Positions 9,991 through 24,100 of a DNA stretch of 64,000 nucleotides are shown here, piece after piece. The stretch spans positions 67,287,092 to 67,351,091 of the forward strand of contig CM070905.1 of assembly GCA_036417435.1 (NCBI GenBank). Reading direction: 5' to 3'. The DNA comes from Inia geoffrensis (Eukaryota > Chordata > Mammalia > Artiodactyla > Iniidae). Each line of letters begins with the position of its first letter. Position 1 is the stretch's first letter. Made by a program: the position numbers and the translations under genes. Below the pieces are notes generated by a model. It did not search any database. It was not told the DNA's origin and saw only the letters and a program-made list of their open reading frames with translations.

Positions 9991-12655
9991 ACTGAGAAGA
10001 ATAGTTCTAACGTGCATCATACAATAGAAGGCAGCTCCTGGAGTCTCCTCAAGCGTGAGCTCCTGGAATCTCCTGGTCCATTACATTCCCCTCCAGGCCT
10101 AAAATTCACAGAGGCTTCCAAAGTATCAGCTCAAGCTTGCCATTTTGGCTTTCATTATTGTCCTCAGTTCTTTACCATGAAAGTTGCCTGTTTTTGTAAA
10201 CTCAACATAGCTATTTCTAAATTACTATATATTCTATAATTTTCCTATGGAGGTGGGGGCAGGCATTCAAGATTTGCTCATGTGGGTTAGCTCAGTCCTC
10301 TGTATTGCCAAATATTTTTTAAAAAGAGAATCCAGTAATCCTTGGAGATGTACACTAATAAACTTGGACTATTACAAGATAAACTCACAAATTTAAGAAT
10401 TAATAACTACTTTTCAGAAAATCTAATTTTATTCATGAGAATTATCACTTTGTATTTTATTGTGTACTTGTTTTTTATGTGTTATTAAGTAACTCACATT
10501 GAATCAAACATCACTGCAAGCCTCCCTTCCATTTAATCTGGGAAATACAGAGACATATGTTTTCTACTTCTATGACACATTTGGCCTCGCTTTTATTGTC
10601 TTATAAGATTCAATTTTTAAAAAATAAAGGTAGATAGATATTGCAAAGAGAAAAAAGTTATATTCTATTTCCACTAGGTTGGAAACATAAAAACCATATG
10701 AACTGTAACAACTTTATCTATAGCTCTCTTATTTAGAAGCAGAAAATGTCTTTAGCCCAATTTCAGAATTTGGAAACCTAATGTGTATTGCAGCTGTAGA
10801 ATATTGAAAGCTTACCATTCACAACTATACTAACAAATTTTAGGATATATCTTTGGCTGTAGCACCTTGTCGTTACCTGAGTCTGAGGGAAAGAGCAGAA
10901 TGTCAGTAAGAGAAACAACTCATCTGCTTGAGATTTGACTATATAAAGCATTTACTTTGATTAGAATGATTTATGTGTGAAAATGAGAAAAGTTAGATGC
11001 TAATTAAAGGATGGAAATAAACACATTCAACTTCAATAACTTGTGGTTCTATTCACTAGAAAAATCCCAGAACATTAATCTCCTATTTATCAAGTGTATA
11101 TGTAAAGATGAAGGTAGTTATGCTTTATATCCAAAATTTTAATAGAAACCCCTTTCTCCATAATATTTTCTGGTTCTCTGTATCAACTTAACTTCTGCTT
11201 TTTATGTACTCATTGAGTAACTTATTGATTACCCTGTTATTGCATTCTCTGTAGATTTATGTGTATCCGTCTTCCCCTCTAGACGTCCTGGACAATAATG
11301 ATACTTTGTTCACCTTTCCCTCTTTTGTAGTGTCTTCCAATTGTATGAACACAGTGAAAGCTCTTAATTGAATTAAAATACAATCTAATGTGATTTCATA
11401 ATGTAACCTCATATTCTTTGAGGAATTGCAAAAACACATTGAGCCATTTTCTGTGTTCTTGTCCAATACCCAGAGTTGAAGTAGAAGTCAGTGAGTAATA
11501 TCTGGTTTTTACATCCTTGGAAACATATGTATTTCAAAGCAAGAGAAAATGCAGCTCTTGACAAAAATGATGTATTGAAAATAATCAACGTACATTGACA
11601 ATCCATGTATTCTCCCAGGAATCTACGGTGCTATAGAGAGAATACATTACATCTTTACCAGTATCATCATGCAAGAAATTTACATTTTAATAAACCAAAG
11701 AATATATACTAAAGTGGCCTTTTTTTCACAGATAAAATGTTCTTAAACTCACACACATATACTCACATACACATACACACATAGCTTCTTTATGCAAATT
11801 TACATCTCTTTATGGCCATTGCAGTTCTAAAGGGTAGAGTGACTCTCAGAATCAGGATGAATAAAAGGGAAGTCCCTAGTAATGTATATTCTGTGGGAAA
11901 ATACACTAGGTACATGATGATGCTTTATTTCATTGGAAAACAAAACATATTAAAATCATGTGAAAGAGTTAGAAATAATTAGAATGCCCACTCTCAGTAT
12001 TCCAACACCCAGTTTGATCCTTACTAGATGAACGAGTTAAGTACTATTAAAAATTATATATAAACCATTTATTTAGAAGTCATATAAAACCCAAAATATC
12101 TAGTAATTTTCTAGGTTCCTTAGGATTAGCAGAGTCTTGAGTGTTACTGATTTCTCCTGCAGATCCTTACAAAGATGTCGAGCACTCAAATATACTCTGC
12201 AAAGACTCTTCCCAGCTGGCATTTTATACCTCAAATAAATTTTAATATGATTTGGCGATTCAAACTAAAGTTAAAATACTAAATATAACGATCTAATACA
12301 TATTTCTGCAGAAGAGAGAAGAAATAATTTTAAAATAAAGTTTTAAAAATGTAGCATCAGGAAAATTATTTTAGTCTAAAAATGTTCTTCCGAAGTTCTA
12401 ATAAAGCATATGAAACCATTTCATATACTGAACCTCATTTTGAAGCTTATTTACCTCCTAGGAGATAACCAGAAATAGCGATTTTAATGTGACATTTATT
12501 CTAAGATAAATGTATATCCCAGCTACATTTCTAATAATAGAATATCTAAACAAAATAGTGTGTCTGAAACTATCCTCAAATATCACATGTAGCTATCTTC
12601 TAACAGAAACTTCAAAATGAACAGAACAGTGAAAAATCTAATAACTCAAGCCTAT
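9991..12655. other. Unassigned AT-rich sequence
   Basis: No repeat family or gene recognised. An imperfect CA-rich patch lies at about 11750-11782. Open frames (for example 9925-10239 and 11257-11606) show no recognisable family or conserved motif. Confidence 0.4.
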
Positions 12656-13194
12656 AATTTTGGTGCTTATCTCATCCTTATATTTATCAGTTTTTGCCAT
12701 GGTTCTACAAATAATTTTAAGAAATGTGCTGAAATATTCTTCCTTGACAGTGATTTTGTCTATTCCATTTTGTAATTCTTTCAGTTTTTCTTTATATATA
12801 CTTAAGGTTATTTTTATTCAATACTTCAAAGTTGAGCATTGTTATCATCTTAGTATATCAGACCCTTTATATGTAGTGACCCTTTCTGTATATAGTTTTT
12901 AAGTTAAAATCTATTTTGTCTCATACTAATATTGTTAACACAGTTTTTTTTAAACATTAGTATTTACCTGGGACACCTTGTTAATCCTTTTTCATAGATG
13001 TTCATAATCCTTTTTCATCGATTAGTGAATCTAATATGAATATTCAGTCTACTTAAAATCACCCATTTTTCTGAACTGTTTCAAAGAAAATTGCCAACAA
13101 CATATTTTGTCATTGAATTCCTTAATTTAGGTTTGTAAAAAATTTTTTTCCACAACGAAACAAAGCAAAACTTTCAAAACATTATCACACCTGT

Positions 13195-13760
13195 GATGGG
13201 TTAATTTTTTGTCAATTTGGATACGCTATGGTCCCCAGTTGTTTGGCCAACACTAGTCTAGGTGTGTGAAGACATTTTTTAGATATGACTCACATTTACT
13301 TGTGCCTTTAAGTAAGGCAGATTATCCTCCATAGTGTGAATCGACCTTATCTAGTCAATTGAAGGCCTAAGAGCAAAGAGTGAGGTTTCCTTAATAAGAA
13401 GGAATTCTGCCTCTCAGACTATATCATAGAAACTTACCTGACTTCCAGCCTGTTGGCCCACCCTGCAGATTTCCTACTGAAAACTGTAATATCAGCTCTT
13501 GTCCAGCATGGGCTTCCCTGGTGGCACAGTGGTTGGGAGTCTGCCTGCCGATGTAGGGGACGCCGGTTCGTGCCCTGGGCCGGGAGGATCCCACGTGCCG
13601 CGGAGCGCCTGGGCCCATGAACCATGGCCGCTGGACCTGAGCGTCTGGAGCCTGTGCTCCGCAACGGGAGAGGCCATGGCAGTGGGAGGCTTGCATACTG
13701 CAAAAAAAAAGAAATGTCCAGCATGTCAACCTTTCCTATGATCTATATGTTACAGAAAAC
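13195..13760 (+). mobile_element. Medium-age interspersed repeat, family not assigned
   Basis: 'gatgggttaattttttgtca', 'tctaggtgtgtgaagac', 'aaggcagattatcctcc' and 'gtcaattgaaggcctaagag' match a common mammalian dispersed sequence I remember but cannot name safely. It is probably an LTR-type relic. A CHR SINE has inserted near its right end. Confidence 0.45.
13511..13714 (+). mobile_element. CHR SINE (short form) with perfect target-site duplication
   Basis: Full body from 'ggcttccctggtggcacag' to a short A tail. The 11-base duplication 'tgtccagcatg' lies at 13500-13510 and 13715-13725. B-box-like 'ggttcgtgccc' is intact. Frames on both strands through 13424-13741 are SINE artefacts. Confidence 0.96.
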
Positions 13761-15450
13761 ATCTTAACAAGTCAAACAGTTTTGGCAGAAATTTATTATA
13801 GGTAATGTCTAAAACTTTGAATTACATCACGCCAGGAGACATATATGTGTCCCAGCATTAGGTACCTAACTAGAGTAGTGACAGACTAATCTCTTTACGT
13901 AAAGTTACATTTTTCCTCTTGTAATCCAAAAGTAATCCATGTGGTGTTACAGTGTTGATTTGTCCCTATAGTTGTGTCCTATTCCCTTTCATACTTCTAA
14001 CACTTTTAGCATATTTATTAGCTTGATGGTCTTCTGTAAACTAAAACTTCTTCTCATTAGCTAGGGTTATTTACTTATCCTGAAATATAATTTTAGTAAA
14101 TTTACATTAATTATAATTAATGGGATATTTAAACATCTCTGTCATCATATTTTTGTTTCTATTTCACTGATTTCTGACTTTTTATTGCCTCTTCCAAGTT
14201 AATTGTTTTTCATTTTAGCTGCCCCATATGCATGTATTATTTTGACTTATACCCTATTTCTATTGTTTTAATAATTAGTTAACCTTGGATTTTATCAACT
14301 GTACTTAACTCAAGGAAGTCTAAAGTTATTGTCCTAAACCCCTTTCCAAACAATTACAATGCCTTAGAACATTTTAATAACATCATCCTGCCTCCCATTT
14401 ACATGCTAGCTTTATTTAACTTTTTTATCTGTCTTCTGTTGTTGTAAAACAGTGTATTAGAAACCATTATTATTTTATGCAGTTATTGTATGTTTAGATT
14501 TACAGACCTATTTATGGCTTCACTCACCATTTCATCTTGAATTTCAGATCTTTTTCCTAAAATCATTTTATTTGTACCTATATAATATCCTTTAGAAATC
14601 CCTTAAATCTGTCATTGTTGGTAAGCTCTTAGTGTTGTGTTTGCCTGAACATTTATTTGTTTTATCCTCTTTTTTGGAAATTAGTTTTGCTGGACATGCA
14701 ATTCTAAGTTGACAGTGATTTTCTCATAATAAAATTCATTCCATTATTCTACTACTAGCTACTCTTTAAAAGTCTGTTGTTTATTTAAACATAGTTCCTT
14801 TGAAATTGATCTTTTATCTCTAAATGGCTAAAATCTTCTCTTTAACATTTTATAGTTTTACTGAATTTTGTCTAGGGTGAATTTTATCTTTTTATTCTAC
14901 CTTGTCTCCAATATCTACAGATTCTTATCTTTCATAAATTCTAGGAAATTGTCTGCTGTTTGCCCTTCAGATTTGTCTCTTCTTTATTTTCTCCATTCTC
15001 TGCTTTTGGTACCCTGGTTAGATATACAATGGAACTTCATATCTCTTTAAAGTCTTCTACTTTCCATCTATGTGTTTCTCTATACTACTTTCTGGACCAC
15101 TTCAGCTCTACCTTCCTGATAACTTATTCTCTCTTCAGCTATGTCTAATCTGCTATTCAAGCCATTTATTGACCCCTCTTCACCAAGGTAATATATTTCA
15201 TTTCCACTATTTCCATTTGGTTATTTTTTTCAAATTTGTCTTATACTTTTCATCATATCATTTACTTCTATTTGTGATTTTTTTTCTTTAAGCATTTCAT
15301 ATATTATTATTTTATATTCTGTATCTGACATTTCAAATCTGCATTTTGGGGGGGTGAGGGTTTCATATTGTTTGGTTTTGCTTAGTCTCACTAATGTTGA
15401 TTTTTCCTTGATTGTTTGGTGATATTTTGCATCAGTGGGAGTCTTGAGAA

Positions 15451-18227
15451 TTCACCTTAGAGTAACTTTCTTTTGGAGCTTATTTACATTTCCTTCTGCA
15501 AGGAACCATAAAGCATCTTGGCCTCTCTCAGGTTCACAACTTAATCTTGAAATTTCTGGTTTAGCCCTGCTCCTCCTTCTCTACAATAATCAGGTTACAG
15601 TTTGGTATTGGACAGGCCTTCAAGAGAAATTGACATTGACAGAAGGTCCTGCTCTCATTGCTTTATTTTCAGTGCATAACTTTCACTGTGTCTTACTTTA
15701 TGTGAGGAGAGCAAGGAGGCTCTTTTAAAATGACCTTGCCATCTATAAGCAACGCAATGTAAACTAAATTATATGTAGACACTAGCTACTTTGGTAAGGA
15801 ACAAATTGTTATAATATCTATCTACCATATTGCTAGTAGCCAAAACTAAATTAACATTTTGGTTAAAAATTATATGAATATTGCAATCTCAAAATAAGAA
15901 ACTTTGCTATGTTATTTATTTCCCCTAATACCTAAATGTGCTACAAATTATATTACCCTATTAAAGTTTATATGTTTCCTGGTATTTTATTAACGTTTTA
16001 ACACTCTCTTTTCTCCTATGGAATTGTCAATGGAAAAGTTATTTGTGGACAGTTTAACAGTTGTGAAAATTTGAAAAACCATGCATAGTAAAGGCAAGTG
16101 ATCTTTAAATACCTAAACCTACATAGGCTCCTAAAAATTTCACTCCTAATTACGTCTTTTTCACTAGCAGCTCAATCTCTGCTCATAAGCACTGCTTTTT
16201 AGAAGAAAAAAAAAAATGCCACTGATTATAGAAACAAATACAATGAGTTCTTACTATGGAAGCTCCTAAGGACATAAGCCTTCTGTGTCTGTCATTATTT
16301 CACTGTTGAAATTGAGATGTAGTAAAGAATTCTTTTTACTTACTGAAAGCAATTAAGATATTTTTTGGCTCTTTAGTTATTTTTAGTTCTGCCAAATTAG
16401 TAAAGAATTAGTTCTTTGGCTATGAAAGAATTAGGGACCCATGAAAGGAAGTGAGTGTGTCCCCAACATCCATAGAATTAATTATATGGAATAAAAATAG
16501 AAGCGTCAGAGTTTGGGCTCTGTCATATTAATAGTCTGGAAATAAGAGTTAAGCAATACTGATTTCCTCTTAGTTAATTTTTGCACAGTGGAATTTCCGA
16601 GGGCAAAATCCTCTGGCCTTCACTTTTGTTTCATTGCTACTTCACATGACTGAAGTACCTGAAATCTTCAGCGTTCTTGTCAAAGAAAATCTTAAATCAT
16701 GCACATCTGAACAGATTTATTTAAAGGAAGGTATTTTTACCTCTTGCTGGAGTTATATTCCCAACTCAGTAACTGATGTTCAACAGATGACTAATGAAGG
16801 TCTTACAGCAGAGATCAGCCTCTACACTATCTTCTGGATTCTGTTGCCCCAGTAAGACTCTCGCAATCTGCCTTATCCATTCAATTGGCTCCCCAGAGAA
16901 AGCCGGAACAGGTGCTAGGGATCTTGTCATTAATTCAGATCAGCAATGTCAGTTAATTAAGTGGAAGTTCTTTAACACAGCCTCTAAAGGCAAAGATGGC
17001 TAAGGGTCCAGAATGTTAAAATAAAATATAGGCTTCTCTCCATCTCTCAAGTCAAATTTCTTTCTACTAATTATATTCCTTACATTTTTTAAGTCTTAAC
17101 TCTTAAAAAATATAAATGTGACCAATATAATGGGAAAAAAGTTGATACCTCTTAATCTACTTATATGTAGAATGTCATCAAAACAGTGCTGTTCAAAAAT
17201 AAATTCCACACATCACCCCTTCCACAGGATGTGAATAGATGAATTTTGGATGGAAAAAAAGTTGTAAAGCAAAATAACATCAGACATAGTGGTTTATTAA
17301 AGATCTGTTTGTGGCAGAACTTTACCAAGCCGAAAATATACCATATAGTGTGTATAATTTTGAATCATTGAGTTGGTTACATTATATAGTGCATCACATA
17401 TGTATGACATAAACATATACATACATATATATGCATATAACCATAGTATTATTTATTTAAATACAATCTTTTTTTTAATTTTTGAGAATTTTCAGCAACA
17501 AAATTTTGTAGAACTTAAGAAAACCCTGGATTGTTCTATTTTTGTCCAATACATATATTTTAACTCTTTATTTTTAAAAAATGTCCCCTGATTACTCTTC
17601 TGTGAATGCCACATGAAAGCTGAAGGAATTTCAACGTCTACTTTTCCCTTGGTGCTAAAGTAAACTTCCTGATATGTGTGCTTGTCAAGGCTGAACTGTC
17701 CACTTTATTTTCTAATCTATTTCTCAAGTTTTATCTAAAGCAAAAATACGAAGGCAAAAATAATAAAAGGAAAAATTTCCTCTAGCATTTAACTGAATAC
17801 TATGAGATTCCTTTGAATTGTAACCTGGGGGCCTATGTGAAAAATAGAAAGAGGCATCCCTTCCTCAAGACACTACTTCCATCTGCTGAAATATGATGAT
17901 ATATTAGAATATGAAAATTACTGCTATCTTCTGGGAAATTATCCTATGAAATAAATCATACAGTGTGAATGAGGCCCCTAGGGTTGTGCAGTGCACAACC
18001 TGTACACCTCTACTCAGTGGCTCTCAAGCAAAATTAAAAGCATTTAAAAGGATGCACAATATTCTTCCAAAGGTCATGCATAAACCTATAGTTTCCTCAG
18101 ATGTAGCACAAAGAGAAAGCTACCTGATTTTTCCAATTCGTCGTTTTTAGCTTTTACAGTTATCATTAACAACCAGTCTTTTCCATCTTTGAGCCTGATA
18201 TTACCCATTAAAAATACAAATCTTTTT
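15451..18227. other. Unassigned sequence
   Basis: No repeat or gene recognised with confidence. The first 270 bases may still belong to the L1 block on the left. An A run lies near 16205. An alternating TA/CA patch at about 17395-17440 is low complexity. Open frames 15435-15728 and 16634-17003 resemble no family I know. Confidence 0.4.
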
Positions 18228-18541
18228 TTTTTTAAGAAGATGTTGGGGATAGGAGTTTATTAATTAATTTATTTATTTTTGCTGTGTTGCTTCTTTGTTT
18301 CTGTGCGAGGGCTTTCTCTAGTTGTGGCAAGTGGGGGCCACTCTTCATCACGGTGCGTGGGCCTCTCACTATCGCGGCCTCTCTTGTTGCGGAGCACAGG
18401 CTTCAGACACACAAGCTCAGTAGTTGTGGCTCACGGGCCTAGTTGCTCCGTGGCATGTGGGATCCTCCCAGACCAGGGCTCGAACCCGTGTCCCCTGCAT
18501 TAGCAGGCAGATTCTCAACCACTGCACCACCAGGGCAGCCC
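18228..18541 (-). mobile_element. CHR SINE, long form with 'aagatgttgggga' tail
   Basis: Same long subtype as 9153-9488, including 'aagaagatgttggggatagg' at the antisense tail. The 17-base perfect duplication 'aaaatacaaatcttttt' is at 18211-18227 and 18542-18558. The body ends 'caccagggcagccc', with one change in the usual 'gggaagccc'. Confidence 0.96.
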
Positions 18542-18558
18542 AAAATACAAATCTTTTT

Positions 18559-20629
18559 ACCTGTTGATCGGTGCTCTTTGATTTTCTTGACAAATGCCCA
18601 TTCTCTAGAGTCTAGTAAAAGAAGGCTAAAATGTTAATTGCTTTCCTGGATGACTTCCTTTTGTTTTAGGCCTGAGGCTCATGCTAATTTACATTCCCAT
18701 GGTCAATTTACCTATGCAAAATTATACTTTATAAAATTTTTTTAAAAGATACTCAGTTGGCTTTTCAAGATTTGTGATCATATCATACAGATAAGAATTG
18801 TTGTGGAATGACTGCATTTCATGCAAGAACAGGACTCAATGTAATCAGCTGGAATTTATCTAATCTAATTAACACAGATTGAGAAAGTGTTCACTAGCAA
18901 TACATTTAGACCATGTGCTGCTGGTCTGGTCTAAATTATGGATGCAAAATGCTGCTTTCTGCCAGAATCATATGGTATAGCTCTTTTTTGAGGGATAGGA
19001 GAAAGAAATTCCCACAGTAATATTTGTTGTATGTTTTAACTTGAGTTGTGCAGCCCCAGAATGTTACCGTTTGCTTCTCTGAGTTGCCTCATATCTATGC
19101 TTCCCCTTCCAATCTATTATTTGCAAGATTCTTATCTGATTTTTTGTTTACATTTCTTTCATTCCCCATGGAACTCTGAACTTTTGAAAGTAGGAACTCT
19201 CTTATTTTTTTAGTACCTCCTTAGAGAGGACATAAATGCATATTGAATGGATCACTGGTAGGACAACAGTTCAAGGTGAGAGCACATCTTTAAAAGCAGA
19301 GTTCTAGGTATTTTTTAAGAATCCAGAGAAAACGTCCCTAATGTTAACTGACCTACCCCATTCTGTACCTTTAAGTCCTTTTAAGTTGTTTTAAGTTTCT
19401 TATCTATAAAATATTTATACATTACCTTCCTGAGGCCTCTGAAGTGAAATTAATAAAAACAGGAACATACAAAGTAATACATTTTGTTTTGTTATATTTG
19501 CTTCACAAAAGCCACTGATGGAATTTTTTGAGAAATTCACGTGGATTAATATCTGCTCAGTAATTTGAAATAAATCTGGAGAAATGCTTTATGATTGTGT
19601 TAGGTGAAATGATTTTGTTCTGTTTAAAATTATTCAGCAGTTGAAAAAATCAGTAACATTTACCTAGATGCCATACTGTCATCTGACCTCTTCTCAAAAT
19701 TTTGAAAATCAGGTTTTCATGTTGCAACACAAATACCTATTTAAAACAGACTTGATTAAAAATAACTGAGTCCTTCACCTTCTCCTTTCTCATCATTTGT
19801 ATGGAATCCCTTTGATGATTTACATTTCAGACAGATATTGATTTTCATCCTCTGCCTTTGCCCTATAAAGGCTACTCTATTTTCAGTCAAGTGTGATCAC
19901 ATTAGGTCAGCACAAGGATGAGACAAATACACCAAAATGACGTGTTTAAGAAAGCAAAACAAGAGCATCTTCTAAGCACCCCCAATTTTCTGTATTGTAT
20001 CTTTTGTGGTACAAATAATGAAACTGCAAAATCCAGGCTCATGTGCGGCTTACTTGTTTTTACATTTCTAGGAATTCTACATAATTTAATATGTTATGCT
20101 TTCTTTAGGCCCACTAAAATTTTTGTTTGCTCTTAAGTGACCAGTAATAATAGTAATAATTTCCTAGCATTCCAGAAAAAATAATACAGATTGTGGGGAG
20201 TAAGAGAAATTAGTTCCTAAAATTTCTTTTAAAATATTTTTAATGTGACCATGCTACATTATGCATGCTAAGATTTGATGTGTTGATCAAGTGAGAGCCA
20301 AAGCCATGGGCTCAGCACCCAGGTGTCATGGTCAAGCAATCTGCTAAGCAACAAACTTACAGCTCCTTTGTTACTGAAAAGTATGCAGTCTCTTTGAAGG
20401 ATGGAAGTGTACCGAAATAGTTATATGTGCTTTTGTGGAGTGCCTACATGAAGGTCATAACACTGCCTTAGGAAGAAAGAAAACATTAGATAAGTAACAC
20501 CGAATAGGTTGACTAAGAGAAATCTGTAAGAAAAGAAACAGACCTCAGTCTTTCACAGCAAACTCATAGACCTATCAGATTACAAATGCAAGCTTTTTAT
20601 TTTATTTCAGTAAGTGCTACTTAAATCAG
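18559..20629. other. Unassigned sequence; weak L2 3' end
   Basis: Mostly unique-looking DNA. At about 19165-19260, 'ggaactctgaacttttgaaa' and 'catattgaatgg' faintly resemble an L2 3' end. No coding pattern recognised. Confidence 0.35.
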
Positions 20630-21165
20630 GGTGTCAGCGATAGGCAGAAGAATGGGCCCCAAGAAATACTTCATTCTGAACCCTAGAACCTGTGACTGAG
20701 TATGCTACCTTACAGGGCAAAGGGGAATTAAGGTTACAGGTGGAATTAAGGTTGTTAATCAATTGACCTTGAGATGGAGAGAGAGAGAGAGAGAGAGAGC
20801 TAGAGAGTATCCTGGGTTACTCAGGTGGGACTACTGTAATCACAAAGGTCTCTCTAAATGCAGGGGGAAGACAGAAGAGAGAGAGCCACAGAAATGGCCG
20901 CGAGTCTCGCTAGCTTTGAAGATAAAGAAATAGGGTCATAAGCCAAGGAATGCAGGCATCCTCTACAAAGAGGAAAAAGCAAGAAAACAGATTCTCCCCA
21001 AGAACCTCCAGGAAGGAGTGCAGGCCTGACATCACATGGATTTTAGCACGGTGAAACTCATTTTAGACTTCTGATCTTCAGAATGGTAAGATAATAAGTT
21101 TGTGCTGTTCTAAAATGCTAAGTTTGTGGCCGTTTGTTACAGCAGCAATAGGAAGCTAATATAAT
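20630..21165 (+). mobile_element. MLT1-type solo LTR (ERVL-MaLR)
   Basis: Typical MLT1 order: 'aagaatgggccccaagaaat', 'cctagaacctgtgactgag', 'atcctgggttactcaggtgg', 'gaagacagaagagagagagc', 'cttctgatcttcagaatgg' and a right end 'gtttgttacagcagcaatag' followed by 'gaagctaata'. It is an ancient non-autonomous LTR relic. No internal region or coding sequence is visible. A (GA)n expansion sits inside. Confidence 0.85.
20776..20799. repeat. (GA)n microsatellite inside the MLT1 LTR
   Basis: About 12 GA units directly after 'ccttgagatg'. It probably arose in place within the LTR. Confidence 0.9.
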
Positions 21166-24100
21166 GCCTAATAGCAAAGTACCAGAACAGACATAGAGTA
21201 GGCCAGTCATGGATAAATGAAGTTATTCTCAGTGAAATGTGCTATTATTCAATGAATCACCTTTCTCCTTTTCCTTAGTTTGATTAGATAGATCACTGAG
21301 GAGTGTGGGGAGCAAGGGGAAAGGTGCTGTAAGGACTTCCGTGATGCCAATATCTGGATCATACAAATAACTAAGAAGCTAACGCAATTGTCCTTTATCT
21401 CTTGGGTAAAAGGTCTGTAGAGTCAATACTTTCCCTCAGATATGCCAGTACATTTTAAATTTCATTACTTGGTGAATAACAGGTGGCTAAGAGAGGCTTA
21501 AAAATGTTACTCGTTAATATGGATGAGTACGATGCTACTTTTGAAGAGAAAATAATTGTTTTATAGATGGATGATTGGTAAACATCTGCAAGAGTGTTTT
21601 GGAAGTATTATAATATAAAAGCTTTCATTGTTTAGGCATAACCATGTCTTGTAGCTTCAGAACTGAGTAACTGGGACATATGTATAGTGTGGAATTAGAA
21701 AGCTGCAAAGAATTAAAGTCAGGGGTGTTTCCTATCTCTCCAAGAAGTTTCCTAAACTAACAAAAAAGAAAAGGAAAAAATCCTTTAATTTCAGTGGTTT
21801 GAGGACCTAACTGCTGACTCAGTTGGAGCACAAAAAAAACAGCAGCAAGAGCAAAAGCAAGAGAGCAGAGACATGCTCCCCCCTTTTGTACTTGCGGTTG
21901 TGTTTTTCCAGAATGAAATCTGCACATACACACAAACACACACACCCGCACCATGGATTTTACCCCCATTGTTTTCAGGTCTTTTTTGGGGAGTGAGGCT
22001 TTTGCTGTTTACCCTCTCTAAAAGTTCAGTGCCCAGCTGTGAATTTCCATATCCCCTTTCCCAGCTTTAGTTGTTCTTTTTAGCACTTAGTACTATCCAA
22101 CAGTAGTATTTGTCTCTTATTGTTTTTTTGTGCCTACTCGACATGTTCACTATTTGCTCTGCTCACCGGGGACAGTAATATTGAATTCAGAGTCACACGA
22201 CACAGCAGACTTTACCCAGCACCATGCTTATTTAGACTTTAGGAAAATAACTTACAGGCTAGGCAAATCACCATGTTCAGTAACAACAGAGCAAAGCTCT
22301 CTTGACTCTCAGGCTGTTTCCAAATGCCCTGTCATTCCCCACTTAGCATGTAAAGGGCCATGAGAGATGATACTGAACGGATATGAACCACCTCAGCTCA
22401 GGGAAGCCACTGGCTCAGAGCCCTTTTCAGCTGTTGTGCCTTGCTAATGTCCTCTCAGGGAGATACGTTAATTCCCATTCTCTGGGGAAGTTGTATGCAT
22501 CAGAGTTGATTAAATAAACCTGATCTTTACAGCGAGGTACAAATTGGATGTCAGTGCATCGCATTTAACTTGGACCCTGTGTACTTGTAAAGATTCCTTG
22601 AATTAATGTTGCAAGGGAGGTTACACCAAAGATCATGTTCTGAAGATGGAAGAAAGAGCACAGAATCAGCTTCCAACATGTACTGTCTCATTGACTAAGG
22701 GGCTAATAACCTCAAACTCCATGGGCATTGGACATTGGTAGTTCATCATTACCAGAAATATAGCAAGGATGTTTGAGACAACTTATTACACTGTATTTAA
22801 ATTTAAAAATATACAGAAAGACCTATAAGTGACTCATTGGACCTTTCATAGGAATCCATCCCAACTTACCTAATAAAGGAGAGTCATTTTTAGGTATATT
22901 TGTGTTAGTTCCATGTTGTAAGCTTTAAGGAAAATATTTTTACCAATTTTTTTTTACCTCTAGGAAATATTTATAGTAAAACTTTTGCCCATAGAAATTA
23001 AATTATCCTCAGGGTTACAAAACTTTCCAAAATTTCACATACTTATTTCATGTATCTTACAATGTTTCGAACTATCAGTTGTAATGGATTTTCCCCTGCT
23101 TTTAGAAATACTATTCTCAACTTAAGTATCATATTGAAAAGAAAATTCTAAGTGTTCTTTACTCTCTTTGCTCCTTCTGGACGCAGAGGAAGGCTTCATT
23201 TCCCATTCTCTCCAGAAGTAATTGTGCTGGTGTGTAACTGAGTTTTGGGAACGTGAGGGGAAATGATGTGTTACGTCAAGTTGAAACCAGTTAATAGCAG
23301 TGTGTTCCTACCACACGCTCTTTTCTGTGCATGTGATTGAAAGTGAAGGATCTTGTGATGACAGGGTTGCAAATTGGGTATCCTCGGTTCCTGGACTCTG
23401 AGTGGAGGAGAGCTGTGCAAGCATCTCTCTGGTTGTGTAAAGTCACTGACATTATGGTGTTTGTATGTTTTGGCAGCTTGTGTTAATTACTCTGAACAGA
23501 GTAGCACAGGGGCCAGTTGATTGAGAGGTTTCAGAGAGAGAAGAGACTAAGTCATTGGATATTGAAAGAAATGTTTAAAGGATTGCAACATTATTAATCA
23601 TACTTAGTATAACTTTGGCATCATTAAGGGCATTGAAAGAAGTTTTTAAAAATCAGCTTTTTTAAGAAAATAAACACTTATTGCATGCCCACATACATAC
23701 CTACAGTATAACTATATTAATTGTCATTTTTTGTACTTATATATTACATAACTAACAGAAACCTATGTAAATATGAATTAATTACTTCATAAAAATCTTT
23801 AGAACCACAGCGTTTCATAGAGAATATAAAATGAAATCATCATTAATACCTTAGCCAAGATCACAGATAATTGGAGGGCTAGACCCATGATAACTAACTT
23901 GGGTCTCTATAGTTTACAAAATCTTTATTTTCTCTAGTGAGCTATTCTATTTCTAGCCACAAATATGTGTACACACACACAATTGAAGGGGACATCAATT
24001 ACTACTCTTGACTATGAATTCAGTGTATCAAGGATCGCTATTCCTCATCAGATGTATTATGTTTATATGTTGAAATAACTTTTGGAGGGGATGTTAATAG

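Larger units (their letters stand above)
12656..15450 (-). mobile_element. Old LINE-1/HAL1-like block, antisense, interrupted
   Basis: Left part has antisense ORF2 endonuclease-region landmarks ('tctattttgtctcatactaa', 'tattgttaacacag'). Right part has antisense ORF1-side landmarks ('tagttttgctggacatgcaa' followed by 'ttctaagttgacagtg', then 'cttcagctatgtctaatctg', 'ttccatttggttattttttt'). The order fits a single minus-strand element split by the older-repeat and SINE block at 13195-13760. All frames are degraded. Confidence 0.55.

Noticed and set aside
13499..13741. 80-codon plus frame and overlapping minus frames
   Set aside because: All pass through the SINE at 13511-13714.
20630..21165. 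Endogenous retrovirus with coding capacity
   Set aside because: Only an MLT1-type LTR is visible. No internal gag, pol or env-like sequence is present on either side.
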